A stretch of DNA of 64,000 nucleotides from CAYWVR01 sp964461715. GTDB lineage: Bacteria; Planctomycetota; Phycisphaerae; FEN-1346. The DNA is taken from assembly GCA_964461715.1 (NCBI GenBank), contig CAYWVR010000007.1:1-64000 (forward strand). Direction: 5' to 3'. The notes under the pieces are model-generated. The model saw nothing but the letters and a program-made list of their open reading frames with translations, did no database searches and was not told the origin of the DNA. This document shows positions 7,267-14,972 of the stretch, one piece after another; within the stretch, counting starts at the first letter, position 1, and each line of letters opens with the position of its first letter. Position numbers and translations under genes: made by a program.

Positions 7267-9291
7267 ATGCGAACCATGGATTGCCGCGACGTCTGCGATC
7301 AGATGTCGGCGTACCTCGACGGCCAGCTTCCGCCGGACGTCGAGGCCGCCGTCCGCGCCCACCTCGACGATTGCCCCGAGTGCCGCGCCCTCCTGAAGGA
7401 GCTGCGCGGCGTGACGGCCATCCTGGGCCGATTGCCGGACCACCCGGCCCCGACCCACCTGGCCGAGGACATCGACCTCGAAATCCAGCGCCGGTTGATC
7501 CTCGACGGGACCGACGCCGATGCCTCGCCCGCCGAACGCGCCCTCCCCCTGAGCCATGCCAGCCCCTGGCCTCGCATCGCGGCGGTCGCGGCCAGCCTCG
7601 TCCTCGCCGTCGGCATCGTGACGCTCGCGTGGCTGGGGCGGCAGCGGGAGGCCGCACGCCCGTCGGCGGCCACCCGGTCCGTTTCCGAGACGCACGCCGT
7701 CGCCGATCACGACCGCGGGGACGTCGACGCGGGGAGACTCGCGAACCGGGCCTCCAAAGCGGACGAAGCCGAGCTCGGGCTTCCCATCGCCCGCACGGGC
7801 CGCGCCAAGGGCGAGACGCAGGACGACACCCACGCCTATCGCAGCGGCGAGGCCGGCGCCGCGCCGGGGCACCAACTCGCTTGGACGGAGGGCGGCGAGC
7901 CGGGCGGCCAGAGGGGCAAGTTCGTCGCCGGAACCCCCAGCCGCGACGGCGGCATCGTGGCCAAGGGCCCCGCGGCGACATGCTGCGTGAACAGCGACGT
8001 AGCGCAGGCGGCGGACGAAGCCGACCGGGTACACGAGCTCGGCGGGGGGCAGGCCTCGGGCGGCGAAGAGAACCTCTTCGGCCTCCACTTGAAGGGCGGC
8101 GACCTGGCCCTCGGCGACGCCTTCGAGGCCGGGCATGAGGTAACCCGCGACGACGATGAACCGGTCTCTCAGAAGGCCGCAGGCTTCGAGGAGCAGGCCA
8201 AGTCGGCGATCGTCGTGGACCCGCGGGGCACGGCGGAGGAGCTGGTCCTCGAGACGGAGGTCCCGGAGCGGGCCGCCGCCGAGCTGCCCGCCCTCTTCGC
8301 CGACAACGGCTGGCACCCCGCCGATGTCGGCGACGTGGGCGGCTACAAGAACAAGACGTCGCAGCGGTGGAAGCGCGGCCCGGCGAGCGGCTACTACGCC
8401 CGCGTCAAGGGTGAGGACGCTCAGACCTGGGTCGTCATCACCGACCGCAGCAGTCTCTCGCGCTTCGCCAGTCTCCTGGCCACCCGCACCGACCTCCAGG
8501 TGAGCCTCGAATCGAGCGGCCCGCTGCGGGCGGCCGCCGAACTCCAGCGGCGGCTGGGAAGGCGGCGGACACACGCGTTGCTGGAGGACCGCCCGGCGAC
8601 CGCCGCCCAGGCCGAGTCGCGCCTGGCAGAGGTCGCCGACGCCCTGCACGCGGTCAACGGGCGGCTCGAAAAGGACCTGCGGCTGCGCGAGGAGGCGGGG
8701 GAGGCGGCGAAAGACAAGGGCGCTTGGGCCGACGCGCCGGACGAGAGGATCGACGAGATTCGCGATCTCGACACGGAGGTCCGCGGCCGCGCACGGACCG
8801 ACGGTTGGACGCTCGAAGAGACGGAGTCCGCGACCGAAGCGCCCGCGCCGGCGGAGCCCGTCCCGGAAGCCTCGCCCCCGCCGGCCTTTCGCATCCCCGC
8901 GCCGCCGGCCCGCCCCGCGCCGGCCGAGCCCGTCGGCGCGGAGGAGACGACGGAGCTCGAGCGGGAGGATGAGACGAAGCGGGATCGCGAGAAGGACCTC
9001 GCGGCCGAGACCGCCGAGCCCGTTGTGGCGGCTCCCGCGGAACGTGCGGCAACGCAATTCGAGAAGGCTGCCGAGGCGACACGCGGCGGCTGCGACGATG
9101 ACTTCAAGGACGAGGCGGGCGCGAAGCCGCCGCCGACCGTCCTCGGCACGGGTAGCGGAGCGAGCCGCGACTACGGCTGGCAGTTCGCCCAGTCCGATGA
9201 CCGCATCGTCGTCCTCATTCGCGTCCTCCCCGCCCAGGATGTTAAGGCCGCCGTCGAGGCTCCGGAGGCGGACGTCGCGCCCGCCGAGTGA
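7267..9291 (+). CDS. membrane anti-sigma factor with zinc-finger domain and very large C-terminal region
   Basis: Protein of 674 aa. An N-terminal zf-HC2 domain (CRDVCDQMSAYLDGQLP, then HLDDCPECRALL) should bind the sigma factor encoded just upstream. One membrane helix follows at about residues 99-121 (AAVAASLVLAVGIVTLAWLG). The remaining 550 residues would be periplasmic: a Gly/Ala/Glu-rich linker, a region around VLETEVPERAAAELPALFAD that may be an ordered domain, and low-complexity Glu/Pro stretches. Most anti-sigmas of this class are 150-300 aa, so this one is unusually long. ATG 7267 has GGAG 5 nt upstream; ATG 7276 is the alternative. Its stop overlaps a GTG at 9288 (GTGA), implying a third, translationally coupled gene that is now broken. 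Confidence 0.8.
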   Translation: MRTMDCRDVCDQMSAYLDGQLPPDVEAAVRAHLDDCPECRALLKELRGVTAILGRLPDHPAPTHLAEDIDLEIQRRLILDGTDADASPAERALPLSHASPWPRIAAVAASLVLAVGIVTLAWLGRQREAARPSAATRSVSETHAVADHDRGDVDAGRLANRASKADEAELGLPIARTGRAKGETQDDTHAYRSGEAGAAPGHQLAWTEGGEPGGQRGKFVAGTPSRDGGIVAKGPAATCCVNSDVAQAADEADRVHELGGGQASGGEENLFGLHLKGGDLALGDAFEAGHEVTRDDDEPVSQKAAGFEEQAKSAIVVDPRGTAEELVLETEVPERAAAELPALFADNGWHPADVGDVGGYKNKTSQRWKRGPASGYYARVKGEDAQTWVVITDRSSLSRFASLLATRTDLQVSLESSGPLRAAAELQRRLGRRRTHALLEDRPATAAQAESRLAEVADALHAVNGRLEKDLRLREEAGEAAKDKGAWADAPDERIDEIRDLDTEVRGRARTDGWTLEETESATEAPAPAEPVPEASPPPAFRIPAPPARPAPAEPVGAEETTELEREDETKRDREKDLAAETAEPVVAAPAERAATQFEKAAEATRGGCDDDFKDEAGAKPPPTVLGTGSGASRDYGWQFAQSDDRIVVLIRVLPAQDVKAAVEAPEADVAPAE

Positions 9292-9540
9292 GACGGGTTG
9301 CTTCGGACCAGCCGGACCCCACGTTCTCGTTCCCCTCGACGTCTATGAGGAGTTCATCCGCGCGCAGGCCGCGGGCCCCCGGCCGCCCGAACCGCCCGTC
9401 GGGGCGTGGGTCGAACGGGCGACGTATCGGCTCCGTCCCGGCGACAAGGGGGCCGAGCTCGACGTGGCCTTCGAAGTCGTCGTTCTGCCCGGGGGCGAGC
9501 CGTGGTCCGTGCAGCGACCGAAGCGGGGGCGTCTCCTTGA
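9288..9540 (+). pseudogene. frameshifted, truncated remnant of a gene formerly coupled to the anti-sigma factor
   Basis: GTG at 9288 overlaps the anti-sigma stop (GTGA) and reads MRRVASDQPDP; about 30 nt later the protein-like sequence continues in another frame from about 9321 (HVLVPLDVYEEFIRAQ, then VGAWVERATYRLRPGDKG and LDVAFEVVVLPGGEPWSVQ). That pattern resembles the N-terminal region of large exported planctomycete proteins often found beside anti-sigma genes. Resemblance stops after PWSVQ. A CCCC run near the frame break leaves open a one-base sequencing error, but the missing remainder shows real truncation. Confidence 0.55.
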
Positions 9541-9571
9541 ACGGGGCGCCCCCATCGGTTCTAATGGCCGC

Positions 9572-10156
9572 GTGCGTTCCCTGCTCGGGATGATGATCGT
9601 CGCGGTGCTCGCGGTGCCGCTTCCCGGCGCGCGCCGGGCGAGGCGAGGGGAGAGGCCGATGACGCTCAGTGTGGCCGGCCATCCGCGTCTCGCGTTCACG
9701 AGCGAAGAGCTGCCGGCAATTCGCGCCAGAGCGGAGACACCGGAAGGCCGGGCGCTGGTGGCCCGCCTCAAGACGGTCCTCCAAGCCCCCGACGACGCCG
9801 ACGATGCCGCCGGTGCGGGCTTCGATGCCGCGGGACACGCGATGCTTTACGCTCTGGACGGCGACGCAGCCCACGCGGCCGCGGCGCGGATGATCGTGGA
9901 GCGGATCATTGCCGACGAGGTCCGCCATCACGGCGAGCGGCTCTGGGGCGGGTCGTACAAGATGATCCTCCGGACCGACCCGGCGGTCGGCGTGGCGCTC
10001 ACGTATGACCTGTGCGGCGAGGCGTGGTCGCAGGTTTTCCAAGAGGACCTGGCCGCGAAGCTGGCGGCAAAGGCCGCGACGCGCAACGAGCGGGGGACGA
10101 GGGTCGGCGGGCAGACGGTGACCTTTACGGACGCAGGAGTCGAGCTGGCGAAGTGA
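9572..10156 (+). pseudogene. truncated heparinase II/III-like N-terminal fragment
   Basis: A 194-codon frame opens at GTG 9572 with a hydrophobic leader (SLLGMMIVAVLAVPLPGA) and then GHPRLAFTSEELPAIRARA, TPEGRALVARLKTVL, GHAMLYALDGD and ALTYDLCGEAWS. These resemble the alpha-helical N-terminal region of heparinase II/III-type polysaccharide lyases and related alginate lyases, which usually exceed 600 aa. The frame stops at 10156 after an unrelated tail (TVTFTDAGVELAK), so the catalytic part is missing. It may still be expressed as a small secreted protein but is more likely a remnant. ATG 9659 is an alternative start. Confidence 0.5.
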
Positions 10157-10183
10157 GCCGGCGTGACGCAAAGGAGGCGTAGG

Positions 10184-11263
10184 GTGACCTGGCGGAACCT
10201 CTTTCAGGAGATCATGCGTTATGGTACGTTCGACCGGATGCCGGTCATCCACTGGGGGACGTGGGGGGAGACGGCCCGCCGGTGGGAGGCCGAGGGGATG
10301 CCCGAGGGGCTCGACCGTGACGGGCAGCGGGCGTTCTTCGACGCCGTGCCGCAATGGGTCGGCGTCGGCGTCAACGGCGGCTTGTTTCCGGTCTTCGAGA
10401 AGGTGGTGGTGGAGGAGACGGACGAGTACCGCCTCTTCTGGGATACCGACGGCGTCCTCCAGAAGCATCTCAAGGGGCGCGGCGCCGTGCCGCACTATAT
10501 CGACTTTCGCCTGAAAACCGCCGACGACTGGCCGGAGTTCAAGCGGCGTCTCCAGCCGGACCCGGGGCGGGTCCCGTCGGACCTCGATGCGCAGATCGCG
10601 GCAGCGGAGGCGTCGGGGGCGCCGGTGGTCGTCGGCGTGGCGAGCATGATGGGCTGGATTCGGAACTGGATGGGCGTCGAGCGGATGGCGTACCTCATGT
10701 ACGACGCCCCCGACGTGTACGCCGATATGGTCGAGACGCTCGCGGACCTCTCCTGCTGGGCTCTCGACCAGGTTGTGCCGCGCATGACCCGGCCGCCCGA
10801 CATGGTCCACTCCTGGGAGGACATCTGCGGGTCGACGGGCCCGTTCGTGAGCCCGCCGATCTTCGAGCGGTGCGTGGCGCCGGGGTACCGAAAGGTGCGG
10901 GGTAAGCTGGCGGAACATGGGGTCGAGTTCTACGTGATCGACTCCGACGGGAAGGTCGGCCCGCTCGTGGGCCCGTGGCTGGAGGCGGGGGTGAACGTGC
11001 AGTTTCCGGTCGAGCCGGGCACGTGGGGTGAGACGCCGGAGGTCCTGAAGAAGCGATTCGGCAAGCGGCTTCGTATCATCGGCGGCTTCGACAAGCTGGC
11101 CCTCGAGAAGGGGCGCGAGGCGATCGATGGGGAGATCGCGCGGCGCGTGGATCTGTGCCGCGAAGGCGGATACGTGATGATGCCCGACCACCTGATCACG
11201 CCGGGGGTGGCCCTGGACGATTACCGTTACTATCTGGACCGCATCCGGGAGCTTCGGTTCTGA
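10184..11263 (+). CDS. uroporphyrinogen decarboxylase (URO-D) family protein, methyltransferase-like
   Basis: Protein of 359 aa from GTG 10184, which has AAAGGAGG with a 7-nt spacer; the GTG at 10163 overlaps nothing helpful and lacks such a site. The fold is that of the UroD superfamily: TFDRMPVIHWGTWGE near the N-terminus, VVGVASMMGWIRNWMG, MVHSWEDICGSTGPFVSPP, VNVQFPVEPG and IIGGFDKLALEKG, ending GGYVMMPDHLITPGVALDD. True HemE signatures are not evident; the D/H-rich C-terminal half resembles corrinoid-dependent methyltransferase relatives that planctomycetes carry in many copies, so substrate demethylation is more likely than heme synthesis. This is family-level inference. Confidence 0.75.
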   Translation: MTWRNLFQEIMRYGTFDRMPVIHWGTWGETARRWEAEGMPEGLDRDGQRAFFDAVPQWVGVGVNGGLFPVFEKVVVEETDEYRLFWDTDGVLQKHLKGRGAVPHYIDFRLKTADDWPEFKRRLQPDPGRVPSDLDAQIAAAEASGAPVVVGVASMMGWIRNWMGVERMAYLMYDAPDVYADMVETLADLSCWALDQVVPRMTRPPDMVHSWEDICGSTGPFVSPPIFERCVAPGYRKVRGKLAEHGVEFYVIDSDGKVGPLVGPWLEAGVNVQFPVEPGTWGETPEVLKKRFGKRLRIIGGFDKLALEKGREAIDGEIARRVDLCREGGYVMMPDHLITPGVALDDYRYYLDRIRELRF

Positions 11264-11289
11264 GCGGCGGGGGCGCGTGGTGGAATAGC

Positions 11290-11320
11290 CGCGGCCGCGC
11301 CCGGCTTGGGCGCGGCCGCG
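11290..11320. terminator. strong hairpin between URO-D gene and rnpB
   Basis: Perfect 13-bp inverted repeat (CGCGGCCGCGCCC, 5-nt loop, GGGCGCGGCCGCG). It lies between two convergent transcripts, the URO-D gene on plus and rnpB on minus, and could terminate both. No T-run follows on either strand, so it is a non-canonical terminator. Confidence 0.55.
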
Positions 11321-11331
11321 CATCGTTCAGG

Positions 11332-11712
<381 letters not shown>

Positions 11713-11721
11713 TCCAGGTAT

Positions 11722-11750
11722 AGAGTAGCCCTGAATCACGGGCGGGTCAA
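11722..11750 (-). promoter_or_regulatory. sigma-70-like promoter of rnpB
   Basis: On the minus strand TTGACC (11745-11750) and TACTCT (11722-11727) are 17 nt apart; the predicted start, about 11715, fits the 5' end of RNase P RNA. Confidence 0.7.
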
Positions 11751-11825
11751 GGCGAAGGGCTCGCCTTTAGGAAAGTGATCGCCTTCGGCCGGCTGCGAAG
11801 GGCAGGCGATACCTTCCGATGGGTG

Positions 11826-12347
11826 CTATTTCAGGCGATACGTCTGAGAGTGGCCGGGCGACTTGCGGGCGTCGGGGGGGAGGTCGGCGTCCATGGTCTT
11901 GGCTTTGTCGCAGGCCTTTTTGGCCAGGGCGTCGGCCTCGGTGTTCCGGGTGCGGGGGATGTGCTCGATCTCGACCGCCTCGAACGGGGCGAGCATGCGG
12001 CGGGCCTCGTTGTAGAGGGGTCTGAGGCCCGGGGCCTTGACGCGGTACTGGCCGGCGAGCTGGCGGACGAGGAGCTCGGAATCGGAGCGGATCGTCAGCA
12101 GGCCGGGCTGAAGAGGAGCGGCCATTTCGAGGCCCACCAGGAGGGCTTGGTACTCGGCGACGTTGTTGGTGGCGGGGCCGAAGGCGCGGGCCCGCTCCAG
12201 GAGGGTGTCGCCGTCGTCGTCCTTGAGGATCGCGCCGGCCCCCGCGGGCCCGGGGTTGCCGGAGGAAGCCCCGTCGATGTAGAGGAACAGGTGGGCGCCG
12301 GCCTTGCCGGCAGGGAGGTCGGCCTCGGGGGGCAGGTCGGCGGTCAT
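11826..12347 (-). CDS. RNase HI-like protein (reverse-transcriptase-like RNase H fold)
   Basis: Protein of 173 aa. The RNase H fold is recognisable by YIDGASSGNPGPAGAG (first catalytic Asp), NNVAEYQALLVGLE (Glu), IRSDSELLVRQL (Asp) and NTEADALAKKA near the end, which is the arrangement of the bacterial rnhA-like RVT_3 family that cuts RNA in RNA/DNA hybrids. A short basic tail follows. The ATG at 12347 overlaps the stop of the upstream zinc-ribbon gene (ATGA), so the two are translationally coupled. This pairing of a zinc-ribbon coiled-coil protein with an RNase H-like protein recurs in many bacteria. Confidence 0.88.
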   Translation of the reverse strand: MTADLPPEADLPAGKAGAHLFLYIDGASSGNPGPAGAGAILKDDDGDTLLERARAFGPATNNVAEYQALLVGLEMAAPLQPGLLTIRSDSELLVRQLAGQYRVKAPGLRPLYNEARRMLAPFEAVEIEHIPRTRNTEADALAKKACDKAKTMDADLPPDARKSPGHSQTYRLK

Positions 12348-13078
12348 CCGTCTTCCACGTAGAGGATGCGGGAGCAGTTCGGGCACGTGATGAGGCGCTC
12401 GGCGCTTCGGCCGAGGAGCTGGACGTAGGTGTTCTGAGTGACGCTCATGTTGCACCCGCCGCACGAGAAGCTCGATTCCTCGTCGTCGCGGACGACGGCG
12501 GCCATGGCCTCGCCGTCCCACTTGTCGGCGGTACGGTGGAACCGGGCGACGACGTCGGGGGGCAGCTCGGCTTCGATGCCCTCGCGGCGGCGGCGGCAGG
12601 CCTGAATCTCGGCGTCGACGGCCTCCTTGTGGGCCTCGATCTGGGCGCCGAACTGATCGAGCTCGACGCGCTGAGCCTCGGCCTGACGCTTGAAGTCGGC
12701 GATCTGGGCCCCGAGCGCCTCGATGTCCTCGAAATCGGCCAGGGTCTCGTCCTCGGCCTTGGAGATGGCCAACTCGGCGAACTTGATCTCGTTCTGCAGG
12801 GCCGCGTACTGGCGATTGTCCTTGACCTGAAGCTGCTGGGACTTGAGGCGCTCGATCTGTCCCTTCTTCTCGCGGACGTCGAGGTCCTTCTGGTCGGCGG
12901 CGACGCGGACCTTCTTCTGGCGGGTGCGAAGCTCCTCGATCTGCTCGTCGATCTTGGCGATCTGGGCGGCGCGGACGCGGAGGGTCCGATCGTGAAGGTC
13001 TTTCTGCGCCTGGAGGCGGCGGAGCTCGCGGTCGGCCTCCTGGAGCGCGCGCAGTTTTTCGAGGACTAGCTCGGGCAC
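12344..13078 (-). CDS. C4-type zinc-ribbon coiled-coil protein (DUF164/CT398-like)
   Basis: Protein of 244 aa starting at GTG 13078 with AAGGAGG upstream. Residues 1-190 are a long antiparallel coiled coil (for example ALQEADRELRRLQAQKDL, EKKGQIERLKSQQLQVKDNR and QYAALQNEIKFAEL). The C-terminus has two CxxC pairs, SCGGCNMSV and TCPNCSRILY, forming a zinc ribbon as in the Chlamydia CT398/CdsZ and bacterial DUF164 families. It probably binds nucleic acid or a protein partner. It is the first gene of a two-gene operon with the RNase HI-like gene. Confidence 0.88.
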   Translation of the reverse strand: MPELVLEKLRALQEADRELRRLQAQKDLHDRTLRVRAAQIAKIDEQIEELRTRQKKVRVAADQKDLDVREKKGQIERLKSQQLQVKDNRQYAALQNEIKFAELAISKAEDETLADFEDIEALGAQIADFKRQAEAQRVELDQFGAQIEAHKEAVDAEIQACRRRREGIEAELPPDVVARFHRTADKWDGEAMAAVVRDDEESSFSCGGCNMSVTQNTYVQLLGRSAERLITCPNCSRILYVEDG

Positions 13079-13108
13079 AGTCCCTCCTTGGAAAAGAAGC
13101 GGACCCTC

Positions 13109-13137
13109 CTTATACCCCGGCCCGCGCGGGGACGCAA
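13109..13137 (-). promoter_or_regulatory. sigma-70-like promoter of the zinc-ribbon/RNase H operon
   Basis: Minus-strand TTGCGT (13132-13137), 17-nt spacer and TATAAG (13109-13114), about 30 nt before the GTG start at 13078. Confidence 0.5.
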
Positions 13138-13207
13138 GTCAAAAGGCGCGCACGCGGAGATGGCCCCGTTTCGCCGGGCCGCACCCGTATCCCCGGCGCA
13201 TAAAGAT

Positions 13208-13233
13208 GAGGCGGGGGTGAGGGACCCCGCCTC
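13208..13233 (-). terminator. terminator-like hairpin after rpoD
   Basis: Nine-base-pair stem (GAGGCGGGG with CCCCGCCTC) and 8-nt loop, 20 bp after the rpoD stop; on the minus strand it is followed by a short T-containing run (ATCTTTAT). Confidence 0.6.
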
Positions 13234-13253
13234 GGAGTGGCAAAGGAGGATGG

Positions 13254-14972
13254 TTACCTTTGCCGGGACTCTTGACTTCGGGCGTCCAGGAACCCTTCGA
13301 GCTTGCGGCTGCGGACGGGGTGCTGGAGCTTTCGGATGGCCTTGGCCTCGATCTGGCGGACGCGTTCGCGGGTGACGCGGAAGATGCGTCCGACCTCTTC
13401 GAGGGTGTAGGTCTGGCCGTCGCCGATGCCGTAGCGGAGCTTGATGATCTCGCGCTCGCGGTACGTCAGGGTCTTCAGGACATGATCGATCTTGGACTTC
13501 AGCATCTCCTGGGTGGCGGCGGTCACGGGGGACTCGACCGTATCGTCCTCGATGAAGTCGCCGAAATAGGAGTCCTCGCTCTCGCCGACGGGGCGGTCGA
13601 GGCTGATGGGGTGGCGGCTGATCTTCATGACCCGCCGCACCTCGGACAGGGGGAGGGCGGCCTCCTCGGCCAGTTCTTCGAGCGTCGGCTCGCGCCCCGT
13701 CTCCTGGAGGAACTGCTTGGAGATATTGCGGAGCTTCGACATCGTCTCGATCATGTGGACCGGGATGCGGATCGTGCGGGCCTGGTCGGCGATGGCCCGG
13801 GTGATGGCCTGGCGGATCCACCACGTGGCGTAGGTGGAGAACTTATAGCCGCGCCGATACTCGTACTTGTCGACGGCGCGCATGAGGCCCGTGTTCCCCT
13901 CCTGGATGAGGTCGAGGAACGAGAGGCCGCGGTTGCGGTACTTCTTGGCGATGGAGACGACGAGACGCAGGTTCCCGCCGGAGAGCTTGCGTTTGGCGTC
14001 CTCGTACTCGGCGAAGCACTTGTGGAGGCGCCGGACGCGGTCGGTCAGGGCCTCCGAATCCTCGCCCGCGAGGCGGTGCAGGCCCTCCCGTTCCTCCCGC
14101 AGGGCCGCCGCCTCGCCGGCGTTCTCGCGGGCTTCGCCGAGCTCGTCGAGACGGTGCTCGATCTCGCGGACCTTGTGGTGGATGCTTACGAGCTTCTTCA
14201 TGACCGACTGGATGCGGGAAGTGCGGAGGCTCAGCTCTTCGAGCAGTTGGACGCACTTCTGGCGTCGACGGCGCATGCGGCGGCGGGCCTCTCGCCGGGC
14301 GTTCTCGTCGGCCTTGCCGTCGACGACGATCTCGTAGTCGTCGTAGTTGGCCTCCAGGAGCTTTTCGGCGGTGGCGAGGTTCTCAGGGGTCCGCTTCTGG
14401 ATGGTGCCTTTGGCGAGGTTCTCGGAGATGCAGATTTTCATTGTCCGGTCGAAGGGCAGCTCGCCGGCCTCGACCTGGCGGAGGACGGAGGCGGCGCTGG
14501 CGATGGCATAGTCGCTCTGGAGGACCTTGCGGCGGAAGTGTTTGCGCGTCAGCTCGATCCGCTTCGCCAGGTAGATTTCCTGCTCGCGGGTCAGGAGCGG
14601 GATCTCGCCCATCTGCGTCAGGTACATGCGCACCGGGTCGTCGATGCGGCGATGGACCTCGGCGTCGGTGGGGGCGGCGAGGGTGGTGGCCCGGTCCTTG
14701 GGCGGCACGGGCTCCTCCCACGGGGTCTTCTCGCCCTCGGCCTTGAGGGACCGCTCGCGGGCGGGCACGTCGGTCTCGTCGATGAGGTCGACGCCCAGCT
14801 CGTCGAGGGTCATCAGGATTCGGTCCAGGCGGTCCGGGCTGACCAAGTCGTCCGGGAGACGGGCGTTCATCTCCTCGTACGTCAGGTAGCCTCGGCCCTT
14901 GCCCATCTCCATCAGGCCCTGAATCGCCTGCTCGGCCGATTCCTTAAGCGCGTGTTTCGCAGCGTCAGCCAT
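13254..14972 (-). CDS. rpoD: primary sigma factor RpoD (sigma-70/SigA)
   Basis: Protein of 572 aa directing RNA polymerase to housekeeping promoters. Short region 1.1-like N-terminus (GYLTYEEMNARLPDDLVSPD), region 1.2 (DDPVRMYLTQMGEIPLLTRE), a charged non-conserved insert, region 2 (NLRLVVSIAKKYRNRGLSFL, DLIQEGNTGLMRAVDKYEY, FSTYATWWIRQAITRAIADQ), region 3, and region 4 (LTYREREIIKLRYGIGDGQT, VTRERVRQIEAKAIRKL). The start ATG 14972 lies inside the last codons of dnaG (8-bp overlap), the common dnaG-rpoD macromolecular synthesis order. Expression is presumably driven by the promoter before dnaG. Confidence 0.96.
   Translation of the reverse strand: MADAAKHALKESAEQAIQGLMEMGKGRGYLTYEEMNARLPDDLVSPDRLDRILMTLDELGVDLIDETDVPARERSLKAEGEKTPWEEPVPPKDRATTLAAPTDAEVHRRIDDPVRMYLTQMGEIPLLTREQEIYLAKRIELTRKHFRRKVLQSDYAIASAASVLRQVEAGELPFDRTMKICISENLAKGTIQKRTPENLATAEKLLEANYDDYEIVVDGKADENARREARRRMRRRRQKCVQLLEELSLRTSRIQSVMKKLVSIHHKVREIEHRLDELGEARENAGEAAALREEREGLHRLAGEDSEALTDRVRRLHKCFAEYEDAKRKLSGGNLRLVVSIAKKYRNRGLSFLDLIQEGNTGLMRAVDKYEYRRGYKFSTYATWWIRQAITRAIADQARTIRIPVHMIETMSKLRNISKQFLQETGREPTLEELAEEAALPLSEVRRVMKISRHPISLDRPVGESEDSYFGDFIEDDTVESPVTAATQEMLKSKIDHVLKTLTYREREIIKLRYGIGDGQTYTLEEVGRIFRVTRERVRQIEAKAIRKLQHPVRSRKLEGFLDARSQESRQR

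Noticed and set aside
9659..10156. Treating the heparinase-like segment as a normal full gene
   Set aside because: It is about a quarter of the family length and ends with an unrelated tail.
10163..10183. GTG 10163 as start of the URO-D gene
   Set aside because: The ribosome binding site AAAGGAGG lies downstream of it and is well placed for GTG 10184.
11749..11767. 7-bp hairpin as terminator of the RNase H operon
   Set aside because: It overlaps the -35 region of the rnpB promoter and has no T-run; chance structure is as likely.
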